From Oscillatoria salina IIICB1 (GTDB lineage: Bacteria; Cyanobacteriota; Cyanobacteriia; Cyanobacteriales; SIO1D9), in NCBI RefSeq assembly GCF_020144665.1, contig NZ_JAAHBQ010000030.1:1-61601 (forward strand): DNA of 61,601 nt, given 5' to 3'. Made by a program: the position numbers and the translations under genes. The notes beneath the pieces are model-generated. The model was given only the letters and a program-made list of their open reading frames with translations, was not told the origin of the DNA and made no database searches. The first letter of the stretch is position 1. The number at the start of each line of letters is the position of its first letter. Positions 33,989 to 44,100 of this stretch are shown piece after piece.

Positions 33989-34873
33989 CTAACGCACAAT
34001 TAAGATTGATTTCACCGCTCGCTCGACTGGCTCTCCTGCCGCAGATATTTTCCCATAATAACTATTACCTTGGTAATAAATTGTTGCCGAACTGCCTCCA
34101 TCCAAATTCATCGCTTTTTCTGCACCCAAGGATTGCATTAAATTTGCTAATTCTGGTAAAGAAACTCCCGAAGCGTGGCTAAGATTTGGTTTCTGTGCAG
34201 CCATTACTAAGAGTAAATCGCCTTTTTTAGTAATTCCGATCGCGCTGCGGGCGTTGCGTCGATCGCTTCCTAAAGCATCTCTTTTGTTAGTATAATCTAC
34301 AAATGCTTCTTGCTCTAAATTTAGCTTTGGTAGTAAACTCGGACCTGCACCCAAAGCATCAATTAATTGACATTCTGGGGGGATGATTTCTTGACGTAAA
34401 GCAATTGTATAATGTCTGGTTTCACCGCATTGATAGCGTCGCCATTCGCTGCGGTTGAAAATGCGTTCTAAATAAGTAGTTAAATTAGGATTATTGATTA
34501 ATCTTTCGTTGTTTTGCGGATTGGCAACAATCTCTCCATTTTTAATAATATAAGAGGTGGTTTTTTGATTATGGGGGTCAAAAAATCCGCCGTTAATCGC
34601 CGCGATCGCGTTTTCTTGATTTGCTAAATTTCTTACTGTGTCTCCTTTTGAGGAAACTACTGGCGTGACTTGATATTGACTTTCGACAGGAATTAACAGG
34701 ACATAAATTAAACTATCAGGTAAATCAAGCTGGCGAAATTGCATTTCTGTTTCTACAGGGGCGAGATTTTTAGTTTGGGAAGAAGATAAACTTTTCAGGG
34801 AAAAAATGCCAGCCGATAACAAGATTAGTAAACTAATTATAGTGAAATTAATTTGCCCAAATATTTTTCTCAT
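33989..34873 (-). CDS. Phosphodiester glycosidase (NAGPA/DUF2233) family protein
   Basis: A 294-aa protein with an N-terminal membrane anchor or signal (NFTIISLLILLSAGIFSL). The family signatures are AAINGGFFDPHNQ, RNARSAIGITKKGDLLLV and the C-terminal MNLDGGSSATIYYQG. Relatives cleave N-acetylglucosamine-1-phosphodiesters or act on exopolysaccharide, so a periplasmic or surface glycan substrate is likely. It starts an apparent three-gene minus-strand operon, 17 bp before the phosphatase. Confidence 0.87.
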   Translation of the reverse strand: MRKIFGQINFTIISLLILLSAGIFSLKSLSSSQTKNLAPVETEMQFRQLDLPDSLIYVLLIPVESQYQVTPVVSSKGDTVRNLANQENAIAAINGGFFDPHNQKTTSYIIKNGEIVANPQNNERLINNPNLTTYLERIFNRSEWRRYQCGETRHYTIALRQEIIPPECQLIDALGAGPSLLPKLNLEQEAFVDYTNKRDALGSDRRNARSAIGITKKGDLLLVMAAQKPNLSHASGVSLPELANLMQSLGAEKAMNLDGGSSATIYYQGNSYYGKISAAGEPVERAVKSILIVR

Positions 34874-34974
34874 CTTTAGCTGCTGGCATTAATTCGTTAG
34901 TTGTAATCTGGGCTAGCAACATCTAACCCATTCCAGCACATTTTATCTTAATTTGAACTAAAAGAGAAAAAAAA

Positions 34975-35108
34975 TAGGGGCAACCAAGCTTACCCTAACC
35001 CTCTGCTGGAAGCAGAGGGGAGAATTTTTATAGTTATTAATATCTTAAATTATTAATTACTCCCCTTTCCTACAAAGTTAGGGGGGCAACCACGGGGGGT
35101 TGCCCCTA
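34975..35108. repeat. 134-bp intergenic element with 11-bp terminal inverted repeats
   Basis: TAGGGGCAACC (34975-34985) is the exact inverse of GGTTGCCCCTA (35098-35108). Inside are a perfect hairpin CCCTCTGCT-GGA-AGCAGAGGG (34999-35019) and a second GGGGCAACC near 35083 that can pair with the right arm. No ORF. It could be a MITE-like element or a composite of dispersed palindromes; a target-site duplication is not evident. Confidence 0.5.
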
Positions 35109-35173
35109 CTTTTTCGTTTGGTGCAGCAGGAAAATTTTCGCTTCTCAGCTTAGGTTAATTCAGGGCTAAACGG

Positions 35174-35641
35174 CTATTTACGAGCAGATTGCTGTTTTTT
35201 CTCAAAATACTGCTGATGGCTTTCATCGGCTAAATAATAGTCTTTCGCGGGCTGTATTTGCGTAACAATTTCTTGGTCAAATTTGCCGGAATTTTGCAGT
35301 TGACGTTTTGATAATCTCGCTACTTTTTCTTGCTCGTCATTGTGATAAAAAATAACCGATCTGTATTGTTCGCCTCGATCTGAACCTTGACGATTAAGCT
35401 GTGTGGGGTCGTGTATTGACCAAAATATTTCTAATAATTCTTCGTAGCTAATAATTTCTGGATTGTACTCGATTTGAGTTACTTCTGCGTGACCTGTAAT
35501 TCTCGATAAAACATCTAAGTAACTGGGGTTAGGAAAATCTCCGCCCATATAACCGACAGAAGTTGAAATTACTCCTTTAACTTGACTAAATGCTGCTTCT
35601 ACACCCCAAAAACAGCCTGCACCAAATGTTGCTTTTGCCAT
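35174..35641 (-). CDS. msrA: Peptide-methionine (S)-S-oxide reductase MsrA
   Basis: MsrA reduces methionine-S-sulfoxide in proteins using thioredoxin. The catalytic GCFWG lies at residues 8-12 from the ATG at 35641, followed by the family blocks GYMGGDFPNPSY, GHAEVTQIEYNP and FWSIHDPTQLNRQGSDRGEQYRS. At about 155 aa it is the short cytosolic type without extra resolving-Cys segments at the C-terminus. The frame is open to 35674, but the extension is not conserved-looking. Confidence 0.95.
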   Translation of the reverse strand: MAKATFGAGCFWGVEAAFSQVKGVISTSVGYMGGDFPNPSYLDVLSRITGHAEVTQIEYNPEIISYEELLEIFWSIHDPTQLNRQGSDRGEQYRSVIFYHNDEQEKVARLSKRQLQNSGKFDQEIVTQIQPAKDYYLADESHQQYFEKKQQSARK

Positions 35642-35735
35642 GTTTGCGCGCAATCCTGTGACGATAAAATGCAAATAACCTCAGTTGACTGCTGAGGCTT
35701 TGCTGATGAGTTAGGGAATTATTAACAATCGATTT

Positions 35736-35906
35736 TTAGCTAACAGCGAAGCTAACGAAAATTAAGGTGCTAACTAATAAAGCAGCAAAGACACCTTGGA
35801 TAGCATAGCGACGCTGCTGTTGCTGGGAAGGATCTTTCGCGTAATAAGGTTTGGTTTCTTTGGCGAAGTTGTTGATTAGTCCTTGTTCGTCAGTGGTGCT
35901 GTACAT
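35736..35906 (-). CDS. psb34: Psb34-like (ssl1498 family) light-harvesting-like small membrane protein
   Basis: A 56-aa single-span protein. The N-terminal part reads YSTTDEQGLINNFAKETKPYY, followed by the basic DPSQQQQRRYAIQG and one transmembrane helix (VFAALLVSTLIFVSFAV). Layout and motifs fit the ssl1498/Psb34 family, in which the Synechocystis protein binds CP47 in photosystem II assembly intermediates and competes with high-light-inducible proteins. The chlorophyll-binding HLIP motif is absent, as expected. It is a stand-alone minus-strand gene with a GGAGAAACC upstream. Confidence 0.8.
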   Translation of the reverse strand: MYSTTDEQGLINNFAKETKPYYAKDPSQQQQRRYAIQGVFAALLVSTLIFVSFAVS

Positions 35907-36037
35907 CTAGGTTTCTCCGGTTTTGTTACGTTCTGTAAACCATTATGTAACAATATGTAAAATTTTGTCAAGTGGTAGAGGGAATTATGGTAGAGAAAAT
36001 TTTGAGACAAAAGTCTCGAGGAGTTTTGTAGCTTAAT

Positions 36038-37696
36038 CTAATGTGGTCTTTGGGCAGAGCGTTGTTGGAGTTGCAAGCGAATTTGGGTATGAAATTCACG
36101 AGTGATGGGATACAAATAAGTGAAAACCAAGCCAGCAATTAAAGCTAAAGTAGGAAGAGGACCGATCGCGAGACGAATAGCGAGTAAAGCGCTTTCTGGT
36201 TGAGTAGGAAGCGGTTGTCCAGAAACAGACTCGACGAAACCAGCCCATTCTAAAGCTACACCGACGACAAACAAGGCGATCGCCAAACCTAATTTTTGCA
36301 GCAAGACCATAAAACCATAGAAAATACCTTCGCGACGCTGACCAGTTCTTAACTCATCAAGTTCGATCACATCAGGAACCATCGACCAAGGAATTAAATA
36401 AGCCACAGAAACGCCAAAACCTGCCAGAATAGCCAAAAAGTACATTAAACCTGTTTGACCTGGTTGCAGCAAAAATAAACCCGCCTGAGCGATAATCCAC
36501 AGCCCAGTTCCCAGAAAATAAACTGCTTTTTTGCCAACTTTTTCGCTCACTTGTTTCCAGACAAAAAGCATGACTAAAGCAGTTCCTTGTACAGCTAAAG
36601 CAACTATCGTCGATTGTGCTTCAGACAGCCCCATCCAAATCACCACAAAATAAATCAAAATCGAAGCTGTTAACTGGACAGCCAACCAGGAACTCAGGTA
36701 AATGCCAATCACGCATAAAAAAGCTTTGTTACTAAAAACAATCCGCAGTTGTTCTTGAAAAGATAAAGATTCTGTGGGTTCAGTTCGCTCAGTTAAAGAA
36801 GTATCATCTCTCAAATAAGCTTCGGGGCGATAAAATAACAGCGTCAAGCCAAAAACTCCAGTTAGCAAACCGAGAAGAATAGCGACAATACCATTCAAAG
36901 CTACTTCGGCGGTAATCACGCTGGTAATTCCGTAAAGATCGGCACAAGCAGCGATCGCCAACAGCACAAAACCAAGGATCTTTTTTTGTTGCTGGTTTAA
37001 AATCGCTTTTGCACCTCGTTCTTGCAAAATAGAAACGCACCAAAAAATCGGAATTATTCCCAGTATGCTCGTAATCACACCCAATACTAAATATTGCTGT
37101 TTACCATCGTTAGGAAAAGCGGCAAAAACTAAACCTGCCAAAACCAAAGATAAAATCGAAGCACCGATCGAAAAAGCAAAGCGAAAACTATTCAAACTGG
37201 TGCGTTCGTTGTAATCTTGAGTTAATTCTGGAGTTAGGGCGGTGTAAGGTAAATTAACTGCGGTATAAGCGAGATTGAAAAGAATAGCAATCAAAACATA
37301 ATAACCAAACAGCCACCAATCGTTAACTGCATCGTTATTGCTAAAGCGAGGGACAACCCACTGCAAGAAAAAGAGTATACCAAAAGGAATTGCCCCAAAC
37401 AGCATCCAAGGAAGACGACGACCCCAACGAGAACGAGTGCGATCGCTCATTACCCCAATTATTGGATCGTTAATTGCATCAGAAATCTTGCCAATTGTGA
37501 GAATGCTACCCGCTAAACCCGCAGGTAAACCCGCTACATTGGTAAAAAAAGGTAAGAGAAAAAATACTAAGACGTTAGCAGTAATAGCTGCACCCATATC
37601 TCCAGCACCAAAAGCTAATTTCGTAATAAAATTAAGTTTTTCTTGCTGGGGCTGCTTGTCTAAAATAACATCGTGAGAATTTGCCGGATCGTTCAT
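36038..37696 (-). CDS. MFS transporter of the GPH (MelB-type) cation symporter family
   Basis: A 552-aa protein with about 12 membrane helices. It begins with the family block KLAFGAGDMGAAITANVLVFFLLPF, then ISDAINDPIIGVMSDRTRSRWGRR (the MelB cation/sugar-site Asp region and the loop 2-3 Arg motif). A roughly 50-residue cytoplasmic loop (about 285-320) splits the halves. Sugar or glycoside uptake with Na+ or H+ is the family role; the substrate is unknown. Confidence 0.87.
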   Translation of the reverse strand: MNDPANSHDVILDKQPQQEKLNFITKLAFGAGDMGAAITANVLVFFLLPFFTNVAGLPAGLAGSILTIGKISDAINDPIIGVMSDRTRSRWGRRLPWMLFGAIPFGILFFLQWVVPRFSNNDAVNDWWLFGYYVLIAILFNLAYTAVNLPYTALTPELTQDYNERTSLNSFRFAFSIGASILSLVLAGLVFAAFPNDGKQQYLVLGVITSILGIIPIFWCVSILQERGAKAILNQQQKKILGFVLLAIAACADLYGITSVITAEVALNGIVAILLGLLTGVFGLTLLFYRPEAYLRDDTSLTERTEPTESLSFQEQLRIVFSNKAFLCVIGIYLSSWLAVQLTASILIYFVVIWMGLSEAQSTIVALAVQGTALVMLFVWKQVSEKVGKKAVYFLGTGLWIIAQAGLFLLQPGQTGLMYFLAILAGFGVSVAYLIPWSMVPDVIELDELRTGQRREGIFYGFMVLLQKLGLAIALFVVGVALEWAGFVESVSGQPLPTQPESALLAIRLAIGPLPTLALIAGLVFTYLYPITREFHTQIRLQLQQRSAQRPH

Positions 37697-38055
37697 AATT
37701 TAAATTGAGATTAGTTGAGGTTAGAGGAATGTCAGCTTTTCAGTTGTGAGTTTTATTGCAACTGATAAACTTTGAAACCAGAGCGATCGCCACGCGATCG
37801 TCTATCTGTAGCTAGTTGTAACATTCTTCCTTACCTAAGCTGCGAGCTTACTGTGCCAAAATTTTAATCATAACATCTTGAGCCATTCAACAGAACTTGA
37901 AAATAGCGATCGGGTGGGTTAAACGAGTAATCATTTCAATTCCGGACGAAAAGTTGAGATTTTTTGCTTTTCTCACCTCTTGAAAAGAGCAAATAAAATC
38001 AGTTATAATTCAACTAAAAAGATTAATCACAACTTAGAAAAAGGTGGCTGGAAAC
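37697..38055. other. Divergent intergenic region, nothing further identified
   Basis: About 360 bp between the MFS gene (-) and the Rpn gene (+), so promoters for both must lie here. It contains paired HIP1-type sites near 37783-37800. I see no ORF, tRNA or strong hairpin. Confidence 0.5.
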
Positions 38056-38994
38056 ATGAGATTTATTAGCCCAAAAACTGACTTTGCTTTCAAAAAAATC
38101 TTTGGTTCCGATCAAAGCAAAGATATTTTAATTTCTTTTCTTAATGCGATGATTTACTCAGGCGATTCGATAATCCAAGATTTAGAAATTATCGATCCCT
38201 ATAACGCTGGTGATGTCGTCGATTTAAAAGACAGTTATCTCGATGTTAAGGCAGTATTACAAGATCGAACTACTGTGATTATTGAAATGCAAGTTTGGAA
38301 TGTAGAAGCTTTCCAGAAACGAGTAGTTTATAACTTATGTAAAACCTATGCTAATCAGCTTAAGTCAGGACAAGGATATTTTTATCTCAATCCAGTAATT
38401 GCTCTAACTATTACCGATTTTAAGTTGTTTTCCTCAACAGAAAAAATAATTAACCGTTTTTTCTTCCAAGAAGAAGAAGAACACTTTTCCTATCAAGAAA
38501 ATGAGTTAAAAATGGTTTTTGTTGAACTTCCTAAATTCAACAAAAAACTTGAAGATTTGGAAGATGTAGTGGATAAGTGGATTTACTTTATTAAAGAGGC
38601 TCCTAGCTTGGAAGTAATTCCTCCGAAAATGAGTGAAGTCCCCCAAATAGAAAAGGCACTAAATATCGCTAATAAAGCTAGTTTAAGCGTTGAAGAATTG
38701 GAGAAGTTACACAAACAAGAACTATATTGGGAAGATAAACGAGGTGCAATTACTTTCGCTCAAAGAGAAGCCAGAGAAGTAGGAAGAGAAGAAGGTAGAG
38801 TTGAAGGTAGAGTTGAAGGCGAAAGAAACTTAATCTTACGTCAAATTGAGCGTCGTTTTGGCGAAGTAAGTTCCTCGACAAGAGAGTTAATTGAAGCTTT
38901 GAATTTACAAGATTTGGAACGTCTTGGAGAAGCAATGTGGGATTTTAATACGAATGAAGATTTACTCACTTGGCTGCAAGAAAATTCTCCCTAA
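38056..38994 (+). CDS. Rpn family recombination-promoting nuclease (PD-(D/E)XK)
   Basis: A 312-aa protein of the Rpn/PDDEXK_2 family. It opens RFISPKTDFAFKKIFGSDQSKDIL, with the catalytic strand VIIEMQVWN (E-x-Q) near residue 80. The C-terminus has a short degenerate repeat (GREEGRVEGRVEGERN) followed by a DUF4351-like helix pair (LILRQIERRFGEVSSSTRELIEAL). Members cut DNA and stimulate RecA-independent recombination; they are often annotated as transposases but have no terminal repeats. A GTG at 38044 in frame is an alternative start. Confidence 0.87.
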   Translation: MRFISPKTDFAFKKIFGSDQSKDILISFLNAMIYSGDSIIQDLEIIDPYNAGDVVDLKDSYLDVKAVLQDRTTVIIEMQVWNVEAFQKRVVYNLCKTYANQLKSGQGYFYLNPVIALTITDFKLFSSTEKIINRFFFQEEEEHFSYQENELKMVFVELPKFNKKLEDLEDVVDKWIYFIKEAPSLEVIPPKMSEVPQIEKALNIANKASLSVEELEKLHKQELYWEDKRGAITFAQREAREVGREEGRVEGRVEGERNLILRQIERRFGEVSSSTRELIEALNLQDLERLGEAMWDFNTNEDLLTWLQENSP

Positions 38995-39026
38995 TTATTA
39001 CTAGATTACTACTTACCAAATTTCTG

Positions 39027-40070
39027 CTAATTCAAGGGCATAATTCGTTGTGGAGGCCAATATATTTTGTAAGCTTTACCAATAATAGATTTAGCTGGGA
39101 GAAAACCCCAAACATGAGAATCAAAACTATGATTGCGATTATCGCCGAGAACAAAATAAGTCCCGTCTGGTACTGTTTGGGGTCCCCATTGATAAAAGAT
39201 ATCTTCAGTGAGATAATCTTCTTGTAAGGCGCGATCGTTAATATAAACTTGACCATTATTAATGTTAATTTTTTGCCCTGGCGTAGCAATAATTCGCTTA
39301 ATATAATATTCTTGTTTTTCGTTTCCTGATTGGGTGTCTAATTCAGCAGCTTTTGGTGGTTCTTTAAAAACGATTAAATCTCCTGTTTGTGGTAAATAAT
39401 TTTTAGCTTTGTGGACAAGAATTTTGTCTCCCACTTGCAGGGTGGGATACATAGATAAACTAGGAATTTGAAAGCGTTCGATTCTTGTTTCTAGCCAAAC
39501 AAAAGAGTATTTACTAGCAACTCCGCTTATCAGCACTAATACTGCGAAGATCGCCACGATCGCGCGCCCTGCAACTTTTTTCTCTTTGGGGAAAGTAGTA
39601 TAAGCATGATAGGTAGCTATTGCGCCGATTATCGGCGTCAACATCCCTAAAGTCAAGAAAACATCATCCGCGATCGCCAAAAATATCGTTACTGATAAAA
39701 ATAAAATAGCAGCGAGCGATTGGTGATTGTAAAGTTGACCTAAACCTGGTAAAATTCGCGTTAGGAAAACTGCAAACCAAGGATTTTTATTATTTCTCGG
39801 TATTTTCTCCTCTCGAAAATTATCTTGGAAAACTGAAGCATGAGCATCAAAAATATTGACTAAGTAAAGAGTCGCGATCGCCAATAATAAGCCAATGCCT
39901 GTTAGTGTGTTTCCTCTAGCATCTAAAAATGACCACAAGGCAAAACTAACTAAGATTAACTGACTCAATAAAAAGAAGATTCCTTTTGTGTCTTTTCGAG
40001 CATAAAATTGTCCCAGTCCCGGAAAAAACATCGAAAGATTAACTGCTAACCACGAATCTTTTTTCTTCAT
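39027..40070 (-). CDS. lepB: Signal peptidase I with a duplicated N-terminal membrane module
   Basis: The C-terminal half (about 195-347) is a type I signal peptidase: Ser206 in PSLSMYPTLQVGDK, Lys258 in YYIKRIIATPG and the GDNRNHSFDSHVWG box. It cleaves signal peptides on the periplasmic or lumenal face. The N-terminal 190 residues are unusual: two copies of a membrane unit each beginning with a PGLGQ-x-Y motif (residues 17-21 and 108-112) and containing two to three helices. Ordinary SPase I has one anchor and about 200 aa. The ICMT-like gene lies 33 bp upstream and may be cotranscribed. Confidence 0.85.
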   Translation of the reverse strand: MKKKDSWLAVNLSMFFPGLGQFYARKDTKGIFFLLSQLILVSFALWSFLDARGNTLTGIGLLLAIATLYLVNIFDAHASVFQDNFREEKIPRNNKNPWFAVFLTRILPGLGQLYNHQSLAAILFLSVTIFLAIADDVFLTLGMLTPIIGAIATYHAYTTFPKEKKVAGRAIVAIFAVLVLISGVASKYSFVWLETRIERFQIPSLSMYPTLQVGDKILVHKAKNYLPQTGDLIVFKEPPKAAELDTQSGNEKQEYYIKRIIATPGQKININNGQVYINDRALQEDYLTEDIFYQWGPQTVPDGTYFVLGDNRNHSFDSHVWGFLPAKSIIGKAYKIYWPPQRIMPLN

Positions 40071-40102
40071 TTTTTTTACCAGTTAGTTAGCCAGAAAATT
40101 AT

Positions 40103-40768
40103 TTACCAAATGAAGGGAATTAAGCGCGCTGTTTTTTCTTGATAATCGGTGTAATCAGGATATTTTTTTGCCATTGAATCTTCCTTTTGAGAGATGCGTT
40201 GAAGGTAGAGAAGCAAAATTACTGCCGGAACTAAATATGCCCACAGAGAACCTGCGACAATGCTAAAACTAAGATAACGTAATAAATCGCCGAAGTAGTT
40301 GATATGGCGAGCAAAACGCCAAATATTATCGACAATTAAATCAGCGCCATATTGCTTAGCAGTTAGCTTTTGCACGTCCGCGATCGCGTTAATTAAACTC
40401 CCGAAAATGAATAAAGGTAAAGCGAAGCTACACGCTATAAATCCCAAAGGTTCCGGGTTGGTAAAAGCTAAATAACCTGGTAAACTGTAAAAAACTCCGA
40501 CAAATAACACTATGGAAATAAATACCTTAGTATCCGCAGGTTCATTAAAAATTATTTCTCGGCGCTGAGGATAAATCCCTTGTTCGATTAACCACCACAA
40601 ACAGTAACTGATGTGCAAGCACAAATAAACTACTTGACGCCAATCTCGTACGCCAAAAATAATGCTTAAGGTAATCAAAATCAAAATTGTCAGGATTTTA
40701 GCCACATTAATCGCTGTAAGTTGAGTTATTGGTTGAATACTAACTGAGTTGGTATTTTCCATTTCCAT
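40103..40768 (-). CDS. ICMT/DUF1295-like membrane methyltransferase or reductase
   Basis: A roughly 221-aa membrane protein with six or so helices. Its C-terminal signature RHINYFGDLLRYLSF ... KKYPDYTDYQEKTARLIPFIW belongs to the isoprenylcysteine carboxyl methyltransferase / DUF1295 / steroid-5-alpha-reductase superfamily, where the R-H-x-N-Y-F and D/E-Y...T motifs bind the cofactor. The substrate is unknown. The frame is open to a TTG at 40828; I take the ATG at 40768, with a further ATG six bases later. Confidence 0.72.
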   Translation of the reverse strand: MEMENTNSVSIQPITQLTAINVAKILTILILITLSIIFGVRDWRQVVYLCLHISYCLWWLIEQGIYPQRREIIFNEPADTKVFISIVLFVGVFYSLPGYLAFTNPEPLGFIACSFALPLFIFGSLINAIADVQKLTAKQYGADLIVDNIWRFARHINYFGDLLRYLSFSIVAGSLWAYLVPAVILLLYLQRISQKEDSMAKKYPDYTDYQEKTARLIPFIW

Positions 40769-41170
40769 ACCTGCATGACTAAATTCGCTACAGATTAATT
40801 TTAGTTTAAATTTCTCATAGCCAGGCAATGCGATCGGTTAGTTGCTAAAATCCAAAGATAATTTTCGAGATTGAGCCTTACCTGAGAGAATCCTAATCCC
40901 CGCGATCGCTATGCGAGCCAAGTCTGCTAGATTTGTTTTGACTGTAATTGAGGGGTCTTACCCCTAGGATAAATAAGGGCAATCTATTATAAACTAATGA
41001 AATGAAAAAATTATTTAATTATAGCAGATTTATGTTCTCAACATCCCACATTTTGACCGGGCTGAAATTATTAATAATTATGGTAAATAACTGTCAGTTT
41101 TTTTGTGTCCTAGACAACAAACGAAACTCCTAGTTTGTTCTAAGATAAAATTTTAGATACGATTAGGGTT
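40769..41170. other. Divergent intergenic region
   Basis: About 400 bp between divergent genes. It is AT-rich, with a small GGGG-TCTTA-CCCC hairpin near 40953-40965. No ORF or RNA gene identified; promoters for the GGDEF/EAL gene and the ICMT-like gene are expected here. Confidence 0.45.
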
Positions 41171-44100
41171 ATGACTAAGAAAACTCGAAGGCTACAAAAA
41201 GCGATTATCGCTGGATCGGCTCTCGGTTTATTAGCGCTAGGCACAACGATTGCCCTAGTTAGCCTTAAACCCTTATACAAATATCTTAAGCAAGAAGAAG
41301 AAAGAAAATTACTGGTTAGCGCTAAAAACTATTCTCTAGCAATCGAACAGTGGTTCGATCGTGCTAGAGATGTAAGCTTTCAAATATCGAGACGGAGCAA
41401 ACTGCGCAAAAGTTTATCAGCTTATAATAACAACCAAATAACTCTTAGCGAATACGAATATTTAAATAAAGCTCAGTTAGCAGATGCACTAAATGAATCA
41501 GTAGTTGGTATTAGCCGTTTTGATGCTAAAGGTAACTTAGTAGTACAGGTAGGAATACCAATTCCCCAATCATCTTGGCAACTTCCTACTGGGGAAGATG
41601 AGAAATCTTTAATTACAGGTCCGCTACAAATTGGCGAAGAATTTTATTTAGTAGTTAGTACCTCAATAGTTGACGAAAAACGTCAAGGGACAAATATAAT
41701 TTTATTTCGACTCTCAAATTGGCAAGAAACGATCCTCGAAAATTCAGAGTCAGGTAAGTCGAGAAAAATAATTTTTGGCAAAGTAGAAGCAAATAATACC
41801 GATTTGTTCGTTCCTTTTGCCGAGCGAAAAATAAAGATAACCGTCCAAGAATTGCGGCAAACTACAGCAGTTCATCAAGCACTATTAAAAGCAAGTCAAG
41901 GCAAAGAAGGGACTTTGTGGTGCGATATTGGCAAGTATTTTATTGCCTACAGTCCGATAAATCAAAGTAATTGGGACATTATCGTCGCTCAAGAAAAAAA
42001 CGAGTTATACGCTCCAGTTTACAAGCAAATTTTCAACGTGGGCTGTTCGATTGTAATTTTAATTACTATTGGAATAACGAGTATTGTCTTTATTCTCCGT
42101 TCCCTAACAGGCAGAATGCAAAACGAAATTAAAGAACGCCTCAAAGTAACAGCAGCTTTACGGAAAGAAAGAGATTTTACCAAAACTTTATTTGAAGCAA
42201 ATCCGGCTTTTTTTGTTGCCCTCGATGCCAAAGGCAAAGTTATTTTAATGAATCCAGCAATTCTCAATGCTCTAGAATATAGATTAGACGAAGTAACAGG
42301 AAAAGATTACTTATCTACCTTTGTTCCCCAAGAAGAACAAAGATCGGTGAAAACAAATTTCAAAAAAGTAATTCAAGAAAAAAAATCGAGTTGCCAAGAA
42401 AACCATTTATTAAAAAAATCGGGAAGTAAAATTTTAGTAGAATGGCACGGACGAGCAATTTTCAATTCTGAAACTAACGAACAAGAATTCTTTTTTGGTG
42501 TGGGAACCGATATAACAGAACGCAAACGAGTTGAAGAAGAAATTAGGCTTTTGCAAAGAATTACTCAAGCAGTTTTATACGCAGAAGATTTTAATTCAGC
42601 TTTAGAATTAGCACTATTTATGCTTTGCGATGCTGCTGGTTGGGCATTAGGAGAAGCCTGGATTCCTAACGATGAAAAAACCCAGCTTGAATGCAGTCCA
42701 GTATGGTATTCTCCTCATTTAAGTCTGAAACAATTTCGCCACATAAGCGAAAATTTAGAGTTTCCACCGGAAGTGGGTTTGCCAGGAAGAGTATTTTCTG
42801 CTCAGAAACCAGAGTGGATAGAAGACGTTTCTCACGAGTCGAAGAAAATTTTTCTTCGCGCTCAGATCGCCGGAGAATGCGGATTGAAAGCAGGTTTGGG
42901 AGTGCCAATTATTTCTCACCAAAAAGTGCTAGCGGTACTGGTATTTTTTATGTTTACCGCTCAAACCGAAGACCAACGTTTAGTGAAAGTAGTTTCTTCA
43001 GTAGCGATGCAGTTAGGTTCAGTATTCGAGCGCAAACAAGCAGAAGAAAAGTACCGTCGCTTGTTTGAAAATTCAATTGAAGGTATTTTCCAAATTACTC
43101 CGAAAGGAGGCTGGTTGAATATAAATACTGCGTTGGCAAAAATGTTAGGTTATGCTTCACCAGCAGAAATTAAATCGAAGCTAACTAATATTGAAGAGCA
43201 ATTATATGTGGAGCCAAATTGCTATCTTGAGTTTCAACGTTTAATGAAAGAAGAAGGGATTGTATCCAGCTTTGAAGCGCAGTTTTATCGCCAAGATGGA
43301 AATCTGATTTGGGTACTGATGAACGCTCGTGCAGTTTATAACGATCGCGGCAAAATTAGCTATTATGAAGGCTCGATTATCAATATCAGCGATCGCAAAG
43401 AAAAAGAAGAACACCTGCGCTACCATGCTTCTCACGATGGTTTGACGCAATTGTGGAGTCGTAGCTTTTTCCTCGAACGAGTAGAACAAGCAATTGCCTG
43501 TGTACACCAGCAGCAAGACTATCGCTTTGCAGTGCTTTTTCTCGATGTCGATGGTTTTAAATTAGTTAATGATAGTTTAGGACATATCGTCGGCGATCGG
43601 TTGCTGGTGGCGATCGCGCAACGATTGCGCCAATGCTTGCGAGGTGGCGATACCTTAGCCAGACTGGGAGGCGATGAATTTACTATTTTAGTCGCTCGAC
43701 TCCAAGATCTTAACGATGCGATCGCGATCGCAAGACGAGTAAAAGCCGCGTTTCAGCCTCCGTTTGCGATCGCGGGTCAGGAAATCTATGCTGGAGTTAG
43801 TATTGGCATCGTTGAGGGTAATTCCAACTACCAAAAGCCCCAAGAACTACTGCGCGATGCTGATACCGCCATGTATCGAGCTAAACGACAAGGTAAAGGA
43901 GGTTACGCCATCTTCGATGCTACCATGCGCGTTGAGGCGATCGAACGCTTGGAGTTAGAAACAGATTTACGACGAGCGCTAGAAAGAAATGAGCTAGAGG
44001 TTTATTATCAACCGATTGTCAGTGTCTCGACTGGTAAAATTACCGGATTTGAAGCCTTGCTACGCTGGCATCATCCTCAACGAGGTATGATTTCTCCAGG

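Noticed and set aside
38056-38994. Insertion sequence carrying the Rpn gene
   Set aside because: Rpn proteins are often called transposases, but no inverted repeats or target duplications flank the gene.
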